Part shown: one piece after another, positions 25,739 through 35,276 of the stretch
How the letters are laid out: each line of letters begins with the position of its first letter
How positions within the stretch are numbered: position 1 is the stretch's first letter
NCBI GenBank assembly: GCA_964583335.1
Contig: CAZOVG010000008.1
Span: 110,474-174,473 of the forward strand
Direction: 5' to 3'
Source of the DNA: JAGNKE01 sp964583335
Lineage (GTDB): Bacteria; Pseudomonadota; Alphaproteobacteria; Micavibrionales; Micavibrionaceae
DNA length: 64,000 nucleotides
Notes under the pieces: generated by a model
What the model saw: only the letters and a program-made list of their open reading frames with translations
Database searches by the model: none
Told to the model about the DNA's origin: nothing
Translations under genes and position numbers: made by a program

Positions 25739-28690
25739 CTAGACCAGAACGCTCTGATCGGCAACCAGGTTGCCATGGTCGATCATCTTCTGCAGCGTGG
25801 TGTTAAGACCGTCATCGAACACGGCGATCGTGACGAACTTGCCGCCCTTGTCGCCGTCCGCGTTGATCATAAGCTCCGTAGAGCCGCACTTATTGACCAG
25901 CTTCACGAAATTCGAAAGCTTGTCAAAGAACGGGTCATACCCCTCAAGAATGTCTGTGATGTTCAGGATATCTCCGCCCACCCCGGTTTTAAAACCCTGG
26001 ATCACGTCGACATGCTTGTCGAACGTGTCGAACGCGAACGTATCGACCCCCGCCCCGCCATAGGCGATATCCTTGCCCTTTCCGATGACGAGAATGTCGT
26101 TGCCCGCCGAAGACCAGAGCACGTCGTTCCCCTCGCCGCCGATCAGCATGACATCGCCGTAATTGTAATGCTTGCTCGTAAGATCGATGATATCGTTGCC
26201 TTTTCCGCCATCGATGATCTCAATGCCCGAAAGACGTGGACCGACCGTACCGTCGGGCCGGAGGCTGAACGAATCGTCGAGGAAGAGCGCGTCGTTGCCG
26301 TTGCCGAGCACCAGACGGTCCTCGCCATCCCCGCCTTCAAACTGGTCGTAGGAACGGCTGTAGCCCTTGATGCTGATGACATCGTTGGTGCCCTTATGCC
26401 CGACGGAACCGACATTCTTCGCGCCAAATCCGCCGCTCCAGACAGCGTCCGCATGATAATGCAACGTGTCGTTTCCATCTCCGCCATTGAGCAGGTCCGC
26501 GCCCTTGTCGCCGCGCAGCACATCATCGCCCGCATCGCCGTAAAGAACGTCGTTATCCTTCCCGCCGTGCAACACGTCATGGCCAGCCCCGCCATAAAGC
26601 GCGTCGAGGCCGCCCTGTCCGTAAAGCACGTCATCGCCGTCCCCGCCATGCAGCATATCGTTACCTTTGCTGCCATAGAGAACGTCGTTACCCGCATCGC
26701 CGTGCAGGATATCGTTGCCCTTCCCGCCGCGCAGGATATCGTCTCCGTCTCCGCCGTGCAGAACGTCGTCACCCTTGCCGCCGATCAGCGTATCGTTTCC
26801 GCCAAGCCCGTTTACAACGTCGTTCCCGCCCAGAGCATTGATCACGTCATCGCCCGCCGTGCCGTCCAGCACGTCATCACCCTGCGTAGGCGTGCCCGTG
26901 ACGGGCGGCGTAACCGTGCGCAGATCGAACGTCGAATTATCATCGAAGACCAGCGTGTCGATACCGCTGCCCGTCCCGACGAACTGGTTCTGGATCGTCA
27001 CAACCCCCACGGCGCCCATCGTCATAACAAGATCGTTCCCGACGAAGGCAAAGCTTAGATCCGCAAACGTCAGGCCGTTCGGAATACGGATGAAATTGAT
27101 TTCCGCATCGTCTGCCTCGATCACCGTGTCGGCGCCTTCTCCGCCCACATAGGTGTCGGAGCCCGCACCGCCCGTCATCACATCGTCGCCCAGACCGCCA
27201 TCCAGCAGATCGTCGCCATCCCCGCCGTTGAGCGTGTCGTTGTCGTCCTCACCGTAAAGCGTGTCGGCCCCCTCGCCGCCGTTTAGCGTATCGAGGCCCG
27301 CGCCGCCATGCAGCACATCGTCCCCGGCATCCCCGTTCAGAACGTCATCTCCGCTGTCTCCGTGAAGAGTATCGGCATCGTCGCCGCCATGCAAAGTATC
27401 CGCGCCGTCTCCGCCATTGAGCGTATCGAGGCCCGCCCCGCCATGCAGCACATCATCGCCCGCATCGCCATAGAGCGTATCGTCCCCGTCATCGCCGGAC
27501 AGCACGTCCGCGTCGCCGCCGCCCAGCATGGTATCGGCGCCTTCGCCGCCATTGAGGGTGTCCATCCCCTCCCCGCCATGCATCGTATCGTCGCCCGCAT
27601 CGCCGTTGAGAACGTCATCTCCGGCGTCGCCGTAAAGCGTATCCCCGCCATCTCCGCCATGCAGCGTATCGACCCCCTCGCCGCCATGCAGGGAATCGGT
27701 GTTCGCCCCGCCATAGAGGGTATCGTCGCCCGCGTTGCCGTTCAGAACATCGTCACCTGCATCGCCGTAAAGCGTGTCGTTATCTTCACCGCCGTGAAGC
27801 GTGTCATTGCCGTTCCCGCCGATCAGCGTATCGTTGCCCTCCAGACCGTTAACAACGTCATCACCGCCCAGCGCGTCGATCACATCGTCGCCCGACGTAC
27901 CGTCCAGCACGTCGTCCCCCTCCGTCGGTCCGGTCGGGGGCGGCGTGATTGTGCGCAGGTCAAAGGTCGAGTTGTCGCTGAAGATCAGGGTATCAATACC
28001 GCTGCCTGTACCGACAAATTGACCCTGGATGGTCACCACACCGACCACCCCCATCGTCATGACCAGATCGTCACCGACGATCGAAAAGGTCAGATCACCA
28101 AAGGTCAGAGGCGCCGGAATACGGATCACGTTAAGCTCGGTATCGTCGGCCTCAACGACCGTATCGTTGCCAGCCCCGGCCATATACGTGTCGGAACCCG
28201 CCCCGCCTACCAGCAAATCGTTGCCCGTCCCGCCATCGATCGTGTCGTCGCCGTCCCCGCCGAAGATTATATCGTTATCGCCGCCGCCGTTGATGTTGTC
28301 GTGGCCCGGCCCGCCGTCAAGGATATCATCGCCGTTATTCCCCTGAATGATATCGTTGCCGACATTCGCCCAGATCACATCATTGGCGTTCGCTCCGAAA
28401 ATCTGCATGTTGCCGAGGGAATAAGTCGTGCTGGCCAGAAAAATGACATCGTTCCCGTTCGAGGCGATAATCGTCTCGATATCCCCGAACACCTGATTGC
28501 CCAGACCGTCCTCGATATAAAGGATCGTATTGGCGGTGGTGAACAGCAGCGTATCGGGATCGGTCGTACCGAAATAGCTCTGCAAGCTCTGATTATAATT
28601 ACCGTTCACGACGTAAATATCGCCGCTATAGGGGTTCACGAGGGTTACGCTAAGCGGCCCGAGCGTGCCGTTGAAAATATAAGTTGCCAT
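25739..28690 (-). CDS. Large RTX calcium-binding repeat protein, type I-secreted
   Basis: About 983 acidic residues, mostly GGxGxD nonapeptide repeats that fold into calcium-bound parallel beta-rolls outside the cell. Two linker domains (IRIPAPLTFGDLTFSIVGDD and IRIPNGLTFADLSFAFVGND) separate RTX blocks. The C-terminal hundred residues (TFAFDTFDKHVDVIQGFKTG) look like a type I export signal. The chosen ATG at 28690 begins MATYIFNGTLG; the open frame extends to 28801 but that part is unlike the rest. No exporter genes are adjacent, so it may use the system at 2.9-8.2 kb. No enzymatic domain seen; structural or matrix role inferred. Confidence 0.88.
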   Translation of the reverse strand: MATYIFNGTLGPLSVTLVNPYSGDIYVVNGNYNQSLQSYFGTTDPDTLLFTTANTILYIEDGLGNQVFGDIETIIASNGNDVIFLASTTYSLGNMQIFGANANDVIWANVGNDIIQGNNGDDILDGGPGHDNINGGGDNDIIFGGDGDDTIDGGTGNDLLVGGAGSDTYMAGAGNDTVVEADDTELNVIRIPAPLTFGDLTFSIVGDDLVMTMGVVGVVTIQGQFVGTGSGIDTLIFSDNSTFDLRTITPPPTGPTEGDDVLDGTSGDDVIDALGGDDVVNGLEGNDTLIGGNGNDTLHGGEDNDTLYGDAGDDVLNGNAGDDTLYGGANTDSLHGGEGVDTLHGGDGGDTLYGDAGDDVLNGDAGDDTMHGGEGMDTLNGGEGADTMLGGGDADVLSGDDGDDTLYGDAGDDVLHGGAGLDTLNGGDGADTLHGGDDADTLHGDSGDDVLNGDAGDDVLHGGAGLDTLNGGEGADTLYGEDDNDTLNGGDGDDLLDGGLGDDVMTGGAGSDTYVGGEGADTVIEADDAEINFIRIPNGLTFADLSFAFVGNDLVMTMGAVGVVTIQNQFVGTGSGIDTLVFDDNSTFDLRTVTPPVTGTPTQGDDVLDGTAGDDVINALGGNDVVNGLGGNDTLIGGKGDDVLHGGDGDDILRGGKGNDILHGDAGNDVLYGSKGNDMLHGGDGDDVLYGQGGLDALYGGAGHDVLHGGKDNDVLYGDAGDDVLRGDKGADLLNGGDGNDTLHYHADAVWSGGFGAKNVGSVGHKGTNDVISIKGYSRSYDQFEGGDGEDRLVLGNGNDALFLDDSFSLRPDGTVGPRLSGIEIIDGGKGNDIIDLTSKHYNYGDVMLIGGEGNDVLWSSAGNDILVIGKGKDIAYGGAGVDTFAFDTFDKHVDVIQGFKTGVGGDILNITDILEGYDPFFDKLSNFVKLVNKCGSTELMINADGDKGGKFVTIAVFDDGLNTTLQKMIDHGNLVADQSVLV
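26760..28200 (-). repeat. Internal duplication in the RTX gene
   Basis: The linker domain plus first RTX block occurs twice, about 1.03 kb apart (near 27.8-28.2 kb and 26.76-27.16 kb). At protein level GTGSGIDTL-F-DNSTFDLRT and TPP-EGDDVLDGT are repeated almost exactly. It indicates modular growth by unequal recombination. Confidence 0.8.
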
Positions 28691-28966
28691 TTGATCCACA
28701 CACACTTGTTTGATTTTTTTTGAAGCGTCGCAGGTTCCCCAAAGGAAAAATGCAGGGAGGCAATTTACATATCGCCTTTCCATAAACAATTTTGCGGGCA
28801 ATTGGTTATTTTTTTCTTAAAATTTGAGGCTTTTTATAAACTTTTGTATAGGGTCAAATTATCTATTTAATATCAATATTTTATATAAGAACGCCGATCG
28901 AACGCCTCAACCTCGGAAGCCAAAAAATGATAACGGGATATCAGAAAATCTTAAGATTAAGGAGAA

Positions 28967-29881
28967 TCAGGAGAGCTGGACGCCCCGCCTCCACGCCATG
29001 ACCGGACGCCCCAGTAAAGCCTCGAACCGCTCGATTTCCGGAACAAGTCTAATCGAAAGCCACTCATGGTCCTCGCGCGACATTCGAACACGCTGCGCAT
29101 CGAAAATCTCCGGCCCGAAAAGCAGCCTCCGCAGATCCAGACGCCGCGCAAGACGCACGGGCCAGCCAAGCCCCGCCGAGAGCAACCGATCCTCAAGCCT
29201 TGCGAAGACACGGGAAAGCCCGGGAAACCGTGCCACGTCAGTCACGTTGTATCCGCCCGCGAAACTCTCGGGAGGTGCGAGGTAATCCAGCCCAAGGGCC
29301 TCACAGAGCTGCCGTACATACTGCGCCTGATCGTTTTCCAGCTCTTCTTGAAAGAAAAGCGTGACCCGCTCCGGCGCGAAATACCTGTACCAGCGCTCCA
29401 GATGCTGCGCGTAACGGCTGCCGTTCAAAATTTGCGGCGCCTGCTCCACGGCATCGGCAAGACCGCCTCTGACGATCCCGTAGCGCTGCAGATGAAGATA
29501 TTGCGAAAACGCCCGCTCGACCGGGTGCCGCAACGGGCAGATGAGCCGGATATCCGGTCCGAAAAACCCGTGGACGCGCAAGGGGGCCTCCGCATGGTCG
29601 AAAACCGTGGTCGTCACTTCCATGGCAAGTTTATGACCGGGCTGTATCGAAAAATGGTTTCGATAGAACGCCGCGCCCCGTCCGTTATGGCGGTCGAAGA
29701 AAAACGTCTCCTTGACCCCGGAGGGCAGACACACATCGCCCCGGAACCTCAAATACCGCTCGATCCAGCCCGCCCCCGTCCGCTGCGGCCCGATGGAGAG
29801 CGCAAAGGGCAGGTTGAGCACAGATCGGTCCTGAATATCCTGTTTCACAATAAAGGGTTCCGAATAAACGTGCCGGGCCAT
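28967..29881 (-). CDS. PAPS-dependent sulfotransferase family protein
   Basis: About 304 residues. The N-terminal phosphate-binding motif reads SIGPQRTGAGWIERYL and the 3'-phosphate motif LRHPVERAFSQYLH, the two hallmarks of the sulfotransferase domain. The family moves sulfate from PAPS to sugars, lipids or peptides. The first motif has Gln-Arg-Thr-Gly-Ala where Lys/Arg-Gly-Gly-Thr is common, a small deviation. The start at 29881 is the first ATG of the conserved part; a TTG at 29914 is possible. It lies downstream of nothing obvious and upstream of the RTX gene in the opposite reading order. Acceptor unknown. Confidence 0.8.
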   Translation of the reverse strand: MARHVYSEPFIVKQDIQDRSVLNLPFALSIGPQRTGAGWIERYLRFRGDVCLPSGVKETFFFDRHNGRGAAFYRNHFSIQPGHKLAMEVTTTVFDHAEAPLRVHGFFGPDIRLICPLRHPVERAFSQYLHLQRYGIVRGGLADAVEQAPQILNGSRYAQHLERWYRYFAPERVTLFFQEELENDQAQYVRQLCEALGLDYLAPPESFAGGYNVTDVARFPGLSRVFARLEDRLLSAGLGWPVRLARRLDLRRLLFGPEIFDAQRVRMSREDHEWLSIRLVPEIERFEALLGRPVMAWRRGVQLS

Positions 29882-30018
29882 TCCCGCCCGGTAAAATAAA
29901 ATGATAAAAACCAAAGTATAATAACAACTTATATCTCTATTATTAGCCTATTGCTTTCGGCGGTAAAACACAACATAACTCTGGGCAAACCTCGGCATTT
30001 CCGTTAAAACCACTCCCC

Positions 30019-31419
30019 ATGAAGCCGTCCGAAAAGCCCTCCCCGCGCGACCCGAAAGGAAACCTGACCGAGGGGTCGGTGCGCGATCATCTGATCCGCC
30101 TCAGCGTGCCGATGATCTGGGGCATCGCAGCAATTATCAGTTTCCAACTGGTCGATACGTATTTCATAGCCAAGCTCGGCAAAACCGAGCTGACCGCCAT
30201 AAGCTTCACTTTCCCCGTTACTTACTTCATTTTCAGCTTCACAATGGGCTTCGGAATTGCCATGTCCTCCGTCGCCTCGCGGATGATCGGGGAAGGCCGG
30301 CACGAGGACGTAAAGCGTGTCTCGACCCACGGCCTTCTGCTGGTCGCGCTCGTGGCAGGTTTGGTGACAATTGTCGGAGTCTGGCTCCATGACCCTGTTT
30401 TTGCCGCTTTAGGCGCCACCCCCGAAACCATCGTCCTGATCCGCGAATACATGATCATCTGGTTCGCCGGAAATGCCTTCGTGACACTGCCGCTGGTCGG
30501 CAACGCCGCCATCCGCGCCACAGGCGACACCTTTTCCCCGGCCATGATCATGTGCCTGGCGGCGGGCATTAACGTGGTTCTCGACCCGCTCCTGATCTTC
30601 GGCGGCTTGGGCATACCGGCGATGGGCATGCAGGGCGCGGCGCTGGCGACCGTTTTTGGAAATTCCTGCGCAATGCTGGCGGGCCTTTACATCATGGCGC
30701 AAAAAGACCTCCTTCTGACCCTCTCGAACCTGCACTTTGATAAGTTCAAGGACTCAATGCGCCGCCTTTTGGTCATCGCCCTCCCCGTAGGTCTGACCAA
30801 CGGCATCGGCCCCCTCGTAAACGCAGCCATCGTCGGCATGTTGGCCCTGCAGGGCGAGGCGGCCGTCGCCGCCTTCGGGGTGGCCACGCGGGTAGAGGCC
30901 TTCGCGTTCATCATCCTGATGGCGCTATCCATAGGCATGGCGCCGATCATCGGCCAGAACTGGGGCGCCGGAAAACCCGCCCGCGCTCTTGAGGCGATCC
31001 GCCTGACCCTCTCCTTCAACATCGTTTGGTCGGTCTCGATTGCGATCATGCTGATGATCTTCGCCCGCCCGATCGCCGCGCTCTTTTCGTCGGACGAGGA
31101 CATCATAAGCATGACCGTATTGTTCTTCTGGCTGGTTCCGATATCCTACGTCTTCAGCAATCTGGTCAACGGCTGGTGCTCGGTGTTCAACGCCATCGGC
31201 AAGCCGCAACGGTCCTTTTCCATGATTATTCTGAAAATGATCCTCCTGACTTTGCCTTGCGCCTGGATCGGGGGGATGCTGATGGGAACTTACGGAATTT
31301 TCCTCGCCATCGCCGCCGTCAATACGGCCTGCGGACTCGCGGTCCACTTCTGGAGCTGGAACACGTTCACCCGCCGGGATTCACCTTCTCTTATATCGCG
31401 GGCCGCCGCCGAGGCTTGA
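30019..31419 (+). CDS. MATE-family multidrug efflux transporter
   Basis: 466 residues with about twelve membrane helices in two similar halves. Typical MATE segments are present: LSVPMIWGIAAIISFQLVDTYFIAKLG near the N-terminus and ALPVGLTNGIGPLVNAAIVG at the start of half two. The family exports cationic drugs or metabolites using Na+ or H+. It stands alone on the plus strand and converges on the AsmA-like gene with three bases between stops. Confidence 0.92.
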   Translation: MKPSEKPSPRDPKGNLTEGSVRDHLIRLSVPMIWGIAAIISFQLVDTYFIAKLGKTELTAISFTFPVTYFIFSFTMGFGIAMSSVASRMIGEGRHEDVKRVSTHGLLLVALVAGLVTIVGVWLHDPVFAALGATPETIVLIREYMIIWFAGNAFVTLPLVGNAAIRATGDTFSPAMIMCLAAGINVVLDPLLIFGGLGIPAMGMQGAALATVFGNSCAMLAGLYIMAQKDLLLTLSNLHFDKFKDSMRRLLVIALPVGLTNGIGPLVNAAIVGMLALQGEAAVAAFGVATRVEAFAFIILMALSIGMAPIIGQNWGAGKPARALEAIRLTLSFNIVWSVSIAIMLMIFARPIAALFSSDEDIISMTVLFFWLVPISYVFSNLVNGWCSVFNAIGKPQRSFSMIILKMILLTLPCAWIGGMLMGTYGIFLAIAAVNTACGLAVHFWSWNTFTRRDSPSLISRAAAEA

Positions 31420-31422
31420 GGT

Positions 31423-32328
31423 TTAAGGACCTTCGTCGGTCTCAGGCGCCGCGTCCGGCTCAACCTCGGTTTCGACCTCAGCCTCCGGCTCAGCCGTAAG
31501 CTCCGAGGTCGCGCTATCCAGAGCCGCCGCGCCCTCTTCGACCAGCGTATTCAAAAGCTTCTGCGCTTCGTTGAGGTCCTTGTTGATCTTCTTGTTCACG
31601 TTCTTCTTGAAAACATCATACGTGCTGACCCCCAGCAAATTGAGCGTTTCAAGACTCATCCCCTTCAGCAGCTCCGCCTGATTGGCCATGAGATGAAACG
31701 GCGAAACCGTCTCCTGAACGATCTTGGCAATCGCCTGCGGAATGGCGATGCCGTTCTCTTGCGTGCCGATATCGCGCACAAAAACATCGTTCGCGCCCAA
31801 CGCGCCGATCGCAGTGGGCACCAAAGTCACAACGGGCTGCAGAACAGGTTTTTCATAAGTAATCGTGCGGACGATAACCCTCACTTTGTCGTGCTTGCCG
31901 TCCGGCTTGATATTGCGGACATTCTGCGCGGTCTGCTTTTTGAGGTCGTGGAGGTTCGTGCTGCCCGAATTCATTTCAAGAAAAACCTTGAACCCCTTCA
32001 CGGTTACAAGATTGAAGGTCACGCGCTCCAGTTCGAACGTATCGACGTTGATCTCGGCCGAATCCGCAGTCGCCGCATGCGGCCCCTTATAACCCGCCGG
32101 GTTGGCGATCTTGATGTCTTTAAGTTTGACCAGCTTCTTCTCGGCCAGAACGTCCATCTCCCCGATCGTGACCGGAACGCCAAGCGTCTTCGACGCGATA
32201 TCTTCGATATAAGCTTTGTTGATGCTGTCGGCCTGCATATAGGCGCTAATCGCAAAAAGGACAAAGAGCACGACAACCGCAGCAAAAATATAACGGGCCA
32301 CTTTGGCGGCTTTAACAACGGCGGACAT
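31423..32328 (-). CDS. AsmA-like membrane-anchored protein
   Basis: About 301 residues. One N-terminal membrane segment (YIFAAVVVLFVLFAISAYM) is followed by a beta-rich domain with ASKTLGVPVTIGEMDV and LKDIKIANPAGYKG, resembling the AsmA/TamB-type N-terminal repeat that links to lipid transport or outer-membrane homeostasis. The C-terminus is an acidic Glu/Ala/Pro tail. GGGAGA lies a few bases before the ATG at 32328. It follows mltG by 59 bases on the same strand and may be co-transcribed. Family assignment is by motif only. Confidence 0.65.
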   Translation of the reverse strand: MSAVVKAAKVARYIFAAVVVLFVLFAISAYMQADSINKAYIEDIASKTLGVPVTIGEMDVLAEKKLVKLKDIKIANPAGYKGPHAATADSAEINVDTFELERVTFNLVTVKGFKVFLEMNSGSTNLHDLKKQTAQNVRNIKPDGKHDKVRVIVRTITYEKPVLQPVVTLVPTAIGALGANDVFVRDIGTQENGIAIPQAIAKIVQETVSPFHLMANQAELLKGMSLETLNLLGVSTYDVFKKNVNKKINKDLNEAQKLLNTLVEEGAAALDSATSELTAEPEAEVETEVEPDAAPETDEGP

Positions 32329-32387
32329 GAGCTTCTCCCTGATATCTCTGTAATCAAGGCAATATTGCCGTTCTGCGCGGCCTTCTG

Positions 32388-33398
32388 TCAATCGCCGCCA
32401 TTCGCGCGGATGGCCCGCCACTTGGCGACGTTGCGGTTATGCTCCTCAAGGGTCGCGGCAAAAACATGCCCCCCGGTTCCGTCCGCAACAAAGTAAAGAA
32501 ACTCATGCCGCTCGGGATTTAAAACCGCCTCTATGGACGCCCGGCCCGGATTGGCGATCGGCCCCGGCGGCAATCCCGAATAAACATACGTGTTATACGG
32601 GGAGTCAAACGTCAGATCCTTTTTGAGCAGACGCCGCCCCAGAGGCCCCTGCCCCTCATTCTGGTGCTCGCCCATATTGAGGGCGTAAATCACCGTCGGG
32701 TCGCTCTGCAACGGCATACCGCGCTTAAGCCGATTGATAAAGACGCCCGCTACCCGCGCGCGCTCCTCCTTTTGTCCGGTCTCCTTCTCGACGATGGAGG
32801 CCAGCGTGAGGACCTCGACCTTGGTTTTGAGCGGCAGGTCCGCCGCGCGGCTATCCCAAAGCTCCGCAAAGACTTGATCCATAGCCTGCTCCATGCGCTT
32901 GAGGATGTCGGCTGTACTCTCCTCGCGGGTATAGCTATAAGTTTCCGGCAGATAGATCCCCTCGGCGTTCATAGGAGCTTCAACCTGTTTCAGATCGGCC
33001 TTCTCCGCCAAAGCCAGTTTGATTTCATGGTTGGTCAGCCCCTCGCGCAGCGTGACCTTCCGCTGCACCGTCTTGCCCGATTCAAACAGGTTCAGAATGT
33101 CCCGGATCGAAGCATGCGGCGGGATTTCATATTCCCCGGCCTTCAGCTGGGAATCCTGCCCCGTATAACGCCCCGCCGCGCGGAACAAAAGCGGCGACTC
33201 GACCGCCCCGGCAGTCCTAAGCTGCTCCGCGATGCCGCCGACGCTCGACCCCGGCGCGATGATGACCTCGACGGGCTTGTCGAACGCACCGGGCTTGTTG
33301 ATTTCCTTGGCCGCCCAGTAAAACCCGGCCCCGCCGACCACCAGACCGGCGGTCAGCATAAAGAAAAACAACCCCAGAAAGATTTTCACGACCTTCAT
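32388..33398 (-). CDS. mltG: Endolytic peptidoglycan transglycosylase MltG
   Basis: Cuts nascent glycan strands and helps end chain growth. About 336 residues: an N-terminal membrane anchor (IFLGLFFFMLTAGLVVGGAGFYW), a LysM-like part (VIIAPGSSVGGIAEQL) and the YceG/MltG domain. The catalytic glutamate lies in LASIVEKETG, with LQSDPTVIYAL and SPYNTYVYSGLPPGPIANPG downstream. The ATG at 33398 was chosen; the open frame runs nine codons further. It follows fabF by 49 bases, the common acpP-fabF-mltG order. Confidence 0.95.
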   Translation of the reverse strand: MKVVKIFLGLFFFMLTAGLVVGGAGFYWAAKEINKPGAFDKPVEVIIAPGSSVGGIAEQLRTAGAVESPLLFRAAGRYTGQDSQLKAGEYEIPPHASIRDILNLFESGKTVQRKVTLREGLTNHEIKLALAEKADLKQVEAPMNAEGIYLPETYSYTREESTADILKRMEQAMDQVFAELWDSRAADLPLKTKVEVLTLASIVEKETGQKEERARVAGVFINRLKRGMPLQSDPTVIYALNMGEHQNEGQGPLGRRLLKKDLTFDSPYNTYVYSGLPPGPIANPGRASIEAVLNPERHEFLYFVADGTGGHVFAATLEEHNRNVAKWRAIRANGGD

Positions 33399-33447
33399 TA
33401 TTTTGAACCTGAAACCCCGCCACAAGCCGGGGAAAAAACGAGGCGGA

Positions 33448-34719
33448 TCAGACCGCTCTCAGAATAAGGCTGGCGTTCGTCCCGCCGAAACCGAACGAAT
33501 TGGAGAGCGCCGTGCGGACTTTTTTCTCTTTCGCGACTTTCGGCACAAGATCAATCCCCGCGCAATCTTCGGACGGGTTTTCAAGATTGAGCGTGGGCGG
33601 CAGCACGCCCGTCTGAATAGCCTTGGCGGAGTAAATGGCCTCGACCGCCCCCGCCGCGCCGAGCAGATGCCCGATAGCCGACTTGGTGGACGACATGGAA
33701 AGCGTGGGTAGTGTATTGGCAAACAGCCGCTTGACCGCGCCGTGCTCGATCCCGTCGCCCACAGGCGTGGACGTGCCGTGCGCGTTGATATAGTCGATGT
33801 CTTCCGGGTTCAGCCCCGCGCGTTTAAGCGCCGCCTTCATCGCGCGGAACCCGCCATTGCCGTCTTCCGGCGGAGACGTGATGTGATAAGCATCGCCCGA
33901 AAGCCCGTAGCCAATCACTTCCGCGTAAATTTTTGCGCCGCGCTTCTTCGCGTGCTCGTATTCTTCCAGCACGACGATCCCGGCACCCTCGCCGATCACA
34001 AACCCGTCGCGGTCCTTGTCCCACGGGCGCGAAGCCTCGGCGGGACGGTCATTATACCCGGTCGAAAGCGCCCGCGCGGCGGCGAACCCGGCCACGCCGA
34101 GACGGCAAACGGCGCCCTCAGCGCCGCCCGCGATCATCACGTCCGCATCGTCCAGCGCGACAAGACGCGCAGCATCGCCGATGGCGTGCGTGCCCGTCGA
34201 ACAGGCCGTCACGACCGAATGATTCGGCCCCCGGAACCCGTGCTTGATGGAAATATGCCCGCTCGTGAGGTTGATCAGCGCCGCCGGAACGAAGAACGGC
34301 GAAATCCGGCGCGGCCCCTTTTCCTGCAGCAAAAGCGAGGTATTGTAAATCTCGTCCAGCCCGCCGATCCCCGAACCGACCAGAACCCCGGTGCGGTCGA
34401 GATCCTCTTCCTCCGTGGGCTGCCAGCCGGAATCCTCGATGGCTTCCTGTGCTGCGGCCAGCGCGTAAGTGATGAACACGTCGATCTTGCGCTGATCCTT
34501 GGGCGGAACGAACAGGTCAGGATTAAAAGCCCCGCCCGTCGGTGTCGGGCTGTCCGTGCGCGGGATGATCCCGGCAATCTGGGAGGTAATATCCGAAACC
34601 TCGAAATGCTCGATTTTGCGGATTCCGCTTTTGCCGGAGGTAATCGAAGACCAGTTATGCCCCACCCCGAACCCGAGGGGAGTAACCATGCCCATACCCG
34701 TTATGACAACGCGCCTCAT
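33448..34719 (-). CDS. fabF: 3-oxoacyl-[acyl-carrier-protein] synthase II
   Basis: Condensing enzyme that elongates fatty acids on ACP. 423 residues. The nucleophile is C173 (TACSTG), with the two catalytic histidines in INAHGTSTP and SAIGHLLGAAG. N-terminal VVITGMGMVTPLG and C-terminal NSFGFGGTNASLI are diagnostic. It lies 80 bases after acpP with a terminator-like stem between, and before mltG. Length is normal. Confidence 0.97.
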   Translation of the reverse strand: MRRVVITGMGMVTPLGFGVGHNWSSITSGKSGIRKIEHFEVSDITSQIAGIIPRTDSPTPTGGAFNPDLFVPPKDQRKIDVFITYALAAAQEAIEDSGWQPTEEEDLDRTGVLVGSGIGGLDEIYNTSLLLQEKGPRRISPFFVPAALINLTSGHISIKHGFRGPNHSVVTACSTGTHAIGDAARLVALDDADVMIAGGAEGAVCRLGVAGFAAARALSTGYNDRPAEASRPWDKDRDGFVIGEGAGIVVLEEYEHAKKRGAKIYAEVIGYGLSGDAYHITSPPEDGNGGFRAMKAALKRAGLNPEDIDYINAHGTSTPVGDGIEHGAVKRLFANTLPTLSMSSTKSAIGHLLGAAGAVEAIYSAKAIQTGVLPPTLNLENPSEDCAGIDLVPKVAKEKKVRTALSNSFGFGGTNASLILRAV

Positions 34720-34751
34720 GACTGATATAATGAACCTGTAAGAACCGGAAA

Positions 34752-34791
34752 AACATGGCGCGCCTGAGAGTCATCAGATACACGCCATGTT
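34752..34791 (-). terminator. Terminator or attenuator between acpP and fabF
   Basis: AACATGGCG (34752-34760) pairs perfectly with CGCCATGTT (34783-34791), and the minus-strand product continues with TTTTTCC. Partial termination here would let the abundant ACP mRNA exceed that of fabF. Confidence 0.75.
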
Positions 34792-34799
34792 ATGAAACT

Positions 34800-35039
34800 T
34801 TAGTCGCCGGATTTTTCCTTGATGAACTTCACGGCATCGCCGACGGTCTGGATGTCCTTACCGGCGTCATCAGGAATTTCGATGCTGAATTCCTCTTCAA
34901 AAGCCATGACCAGCTCAACCGTGTCCAGCGAGTCCGCGCCCAGATCGTCAATAAAGCTGGCGCCTTCAACAACCTTGCTCTCATCGACACCCAGATGCTC
35001 AACAACGATCTTCTTCACGCGATCGGCAATATCACTCAT
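34800..35039 (-). CDS. acpP: Acyl carrier protein
   Basis: 79-residue acidic four-helix carrier of growing acyl chains. The phosphopantetheine attachment serine is S37 in GADSLDTVEL. The ATG at 35039 has AGGGA six bases upstream; the ATG two codons earlier would touch that site, so it was rejected. First gene of acpP-fabF-mltG. Confidence 0.98.
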   Translation of the reverse strand: MSDIADRVKKIVVEHLGVDESKVVEGASFIDDLGADSLDTVELVMAFEEEFSIEIPDDAGKDIQTVGDAVKFIKEKSGD

Positions 35040-35241
35040 CTTCATTCCCTATGCTTTAGTTTGAAACAAAACTCTTATAAACAACGACGCCGGACATTTC
35101 CAGCCTCATTTGCGAACCGCAAAGCTTTAGCACAAGACCGTGAACCCGAGAAGTCAAAAACAGGTCATCCGCGAGTCCTGTGGATAAATCCCGGGTCACG
35201 GCAAGAGTCAGGCCAAAATCAAAACATTCATAAATTCAGTG

Positions 35242-35270
35242 TTGACTTAATTAAGCAGATACTTTAATAT
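35242..35270 (+). promoter_or_regulatory. Promoter of the ArsR-SRPBCC operon, with palindromic operator
   Basis: TTGACT (35242-35247) and TAATAT (35265-35270) are separated by exactly 17 bases, a near-consensus sigma-70 promoter. Transcription should begin about at the A of the ATG at 35277, giving a leaderless mRNA. CTTAATTAAG (35246-35255), a perfect palindrome between the two boxes, is a likely binding site for the ArsR product. Confidence 0.7.
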
Positions 35271-35276
35271 CCGGCT

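Noticed and set aside
25775..28723. Open frames antisense to the RTX gene
   Set aside because: Same cause: complementary reading of GGxGxD codons. The translation is low-complexity valine/isoleucine/alanine repeats.
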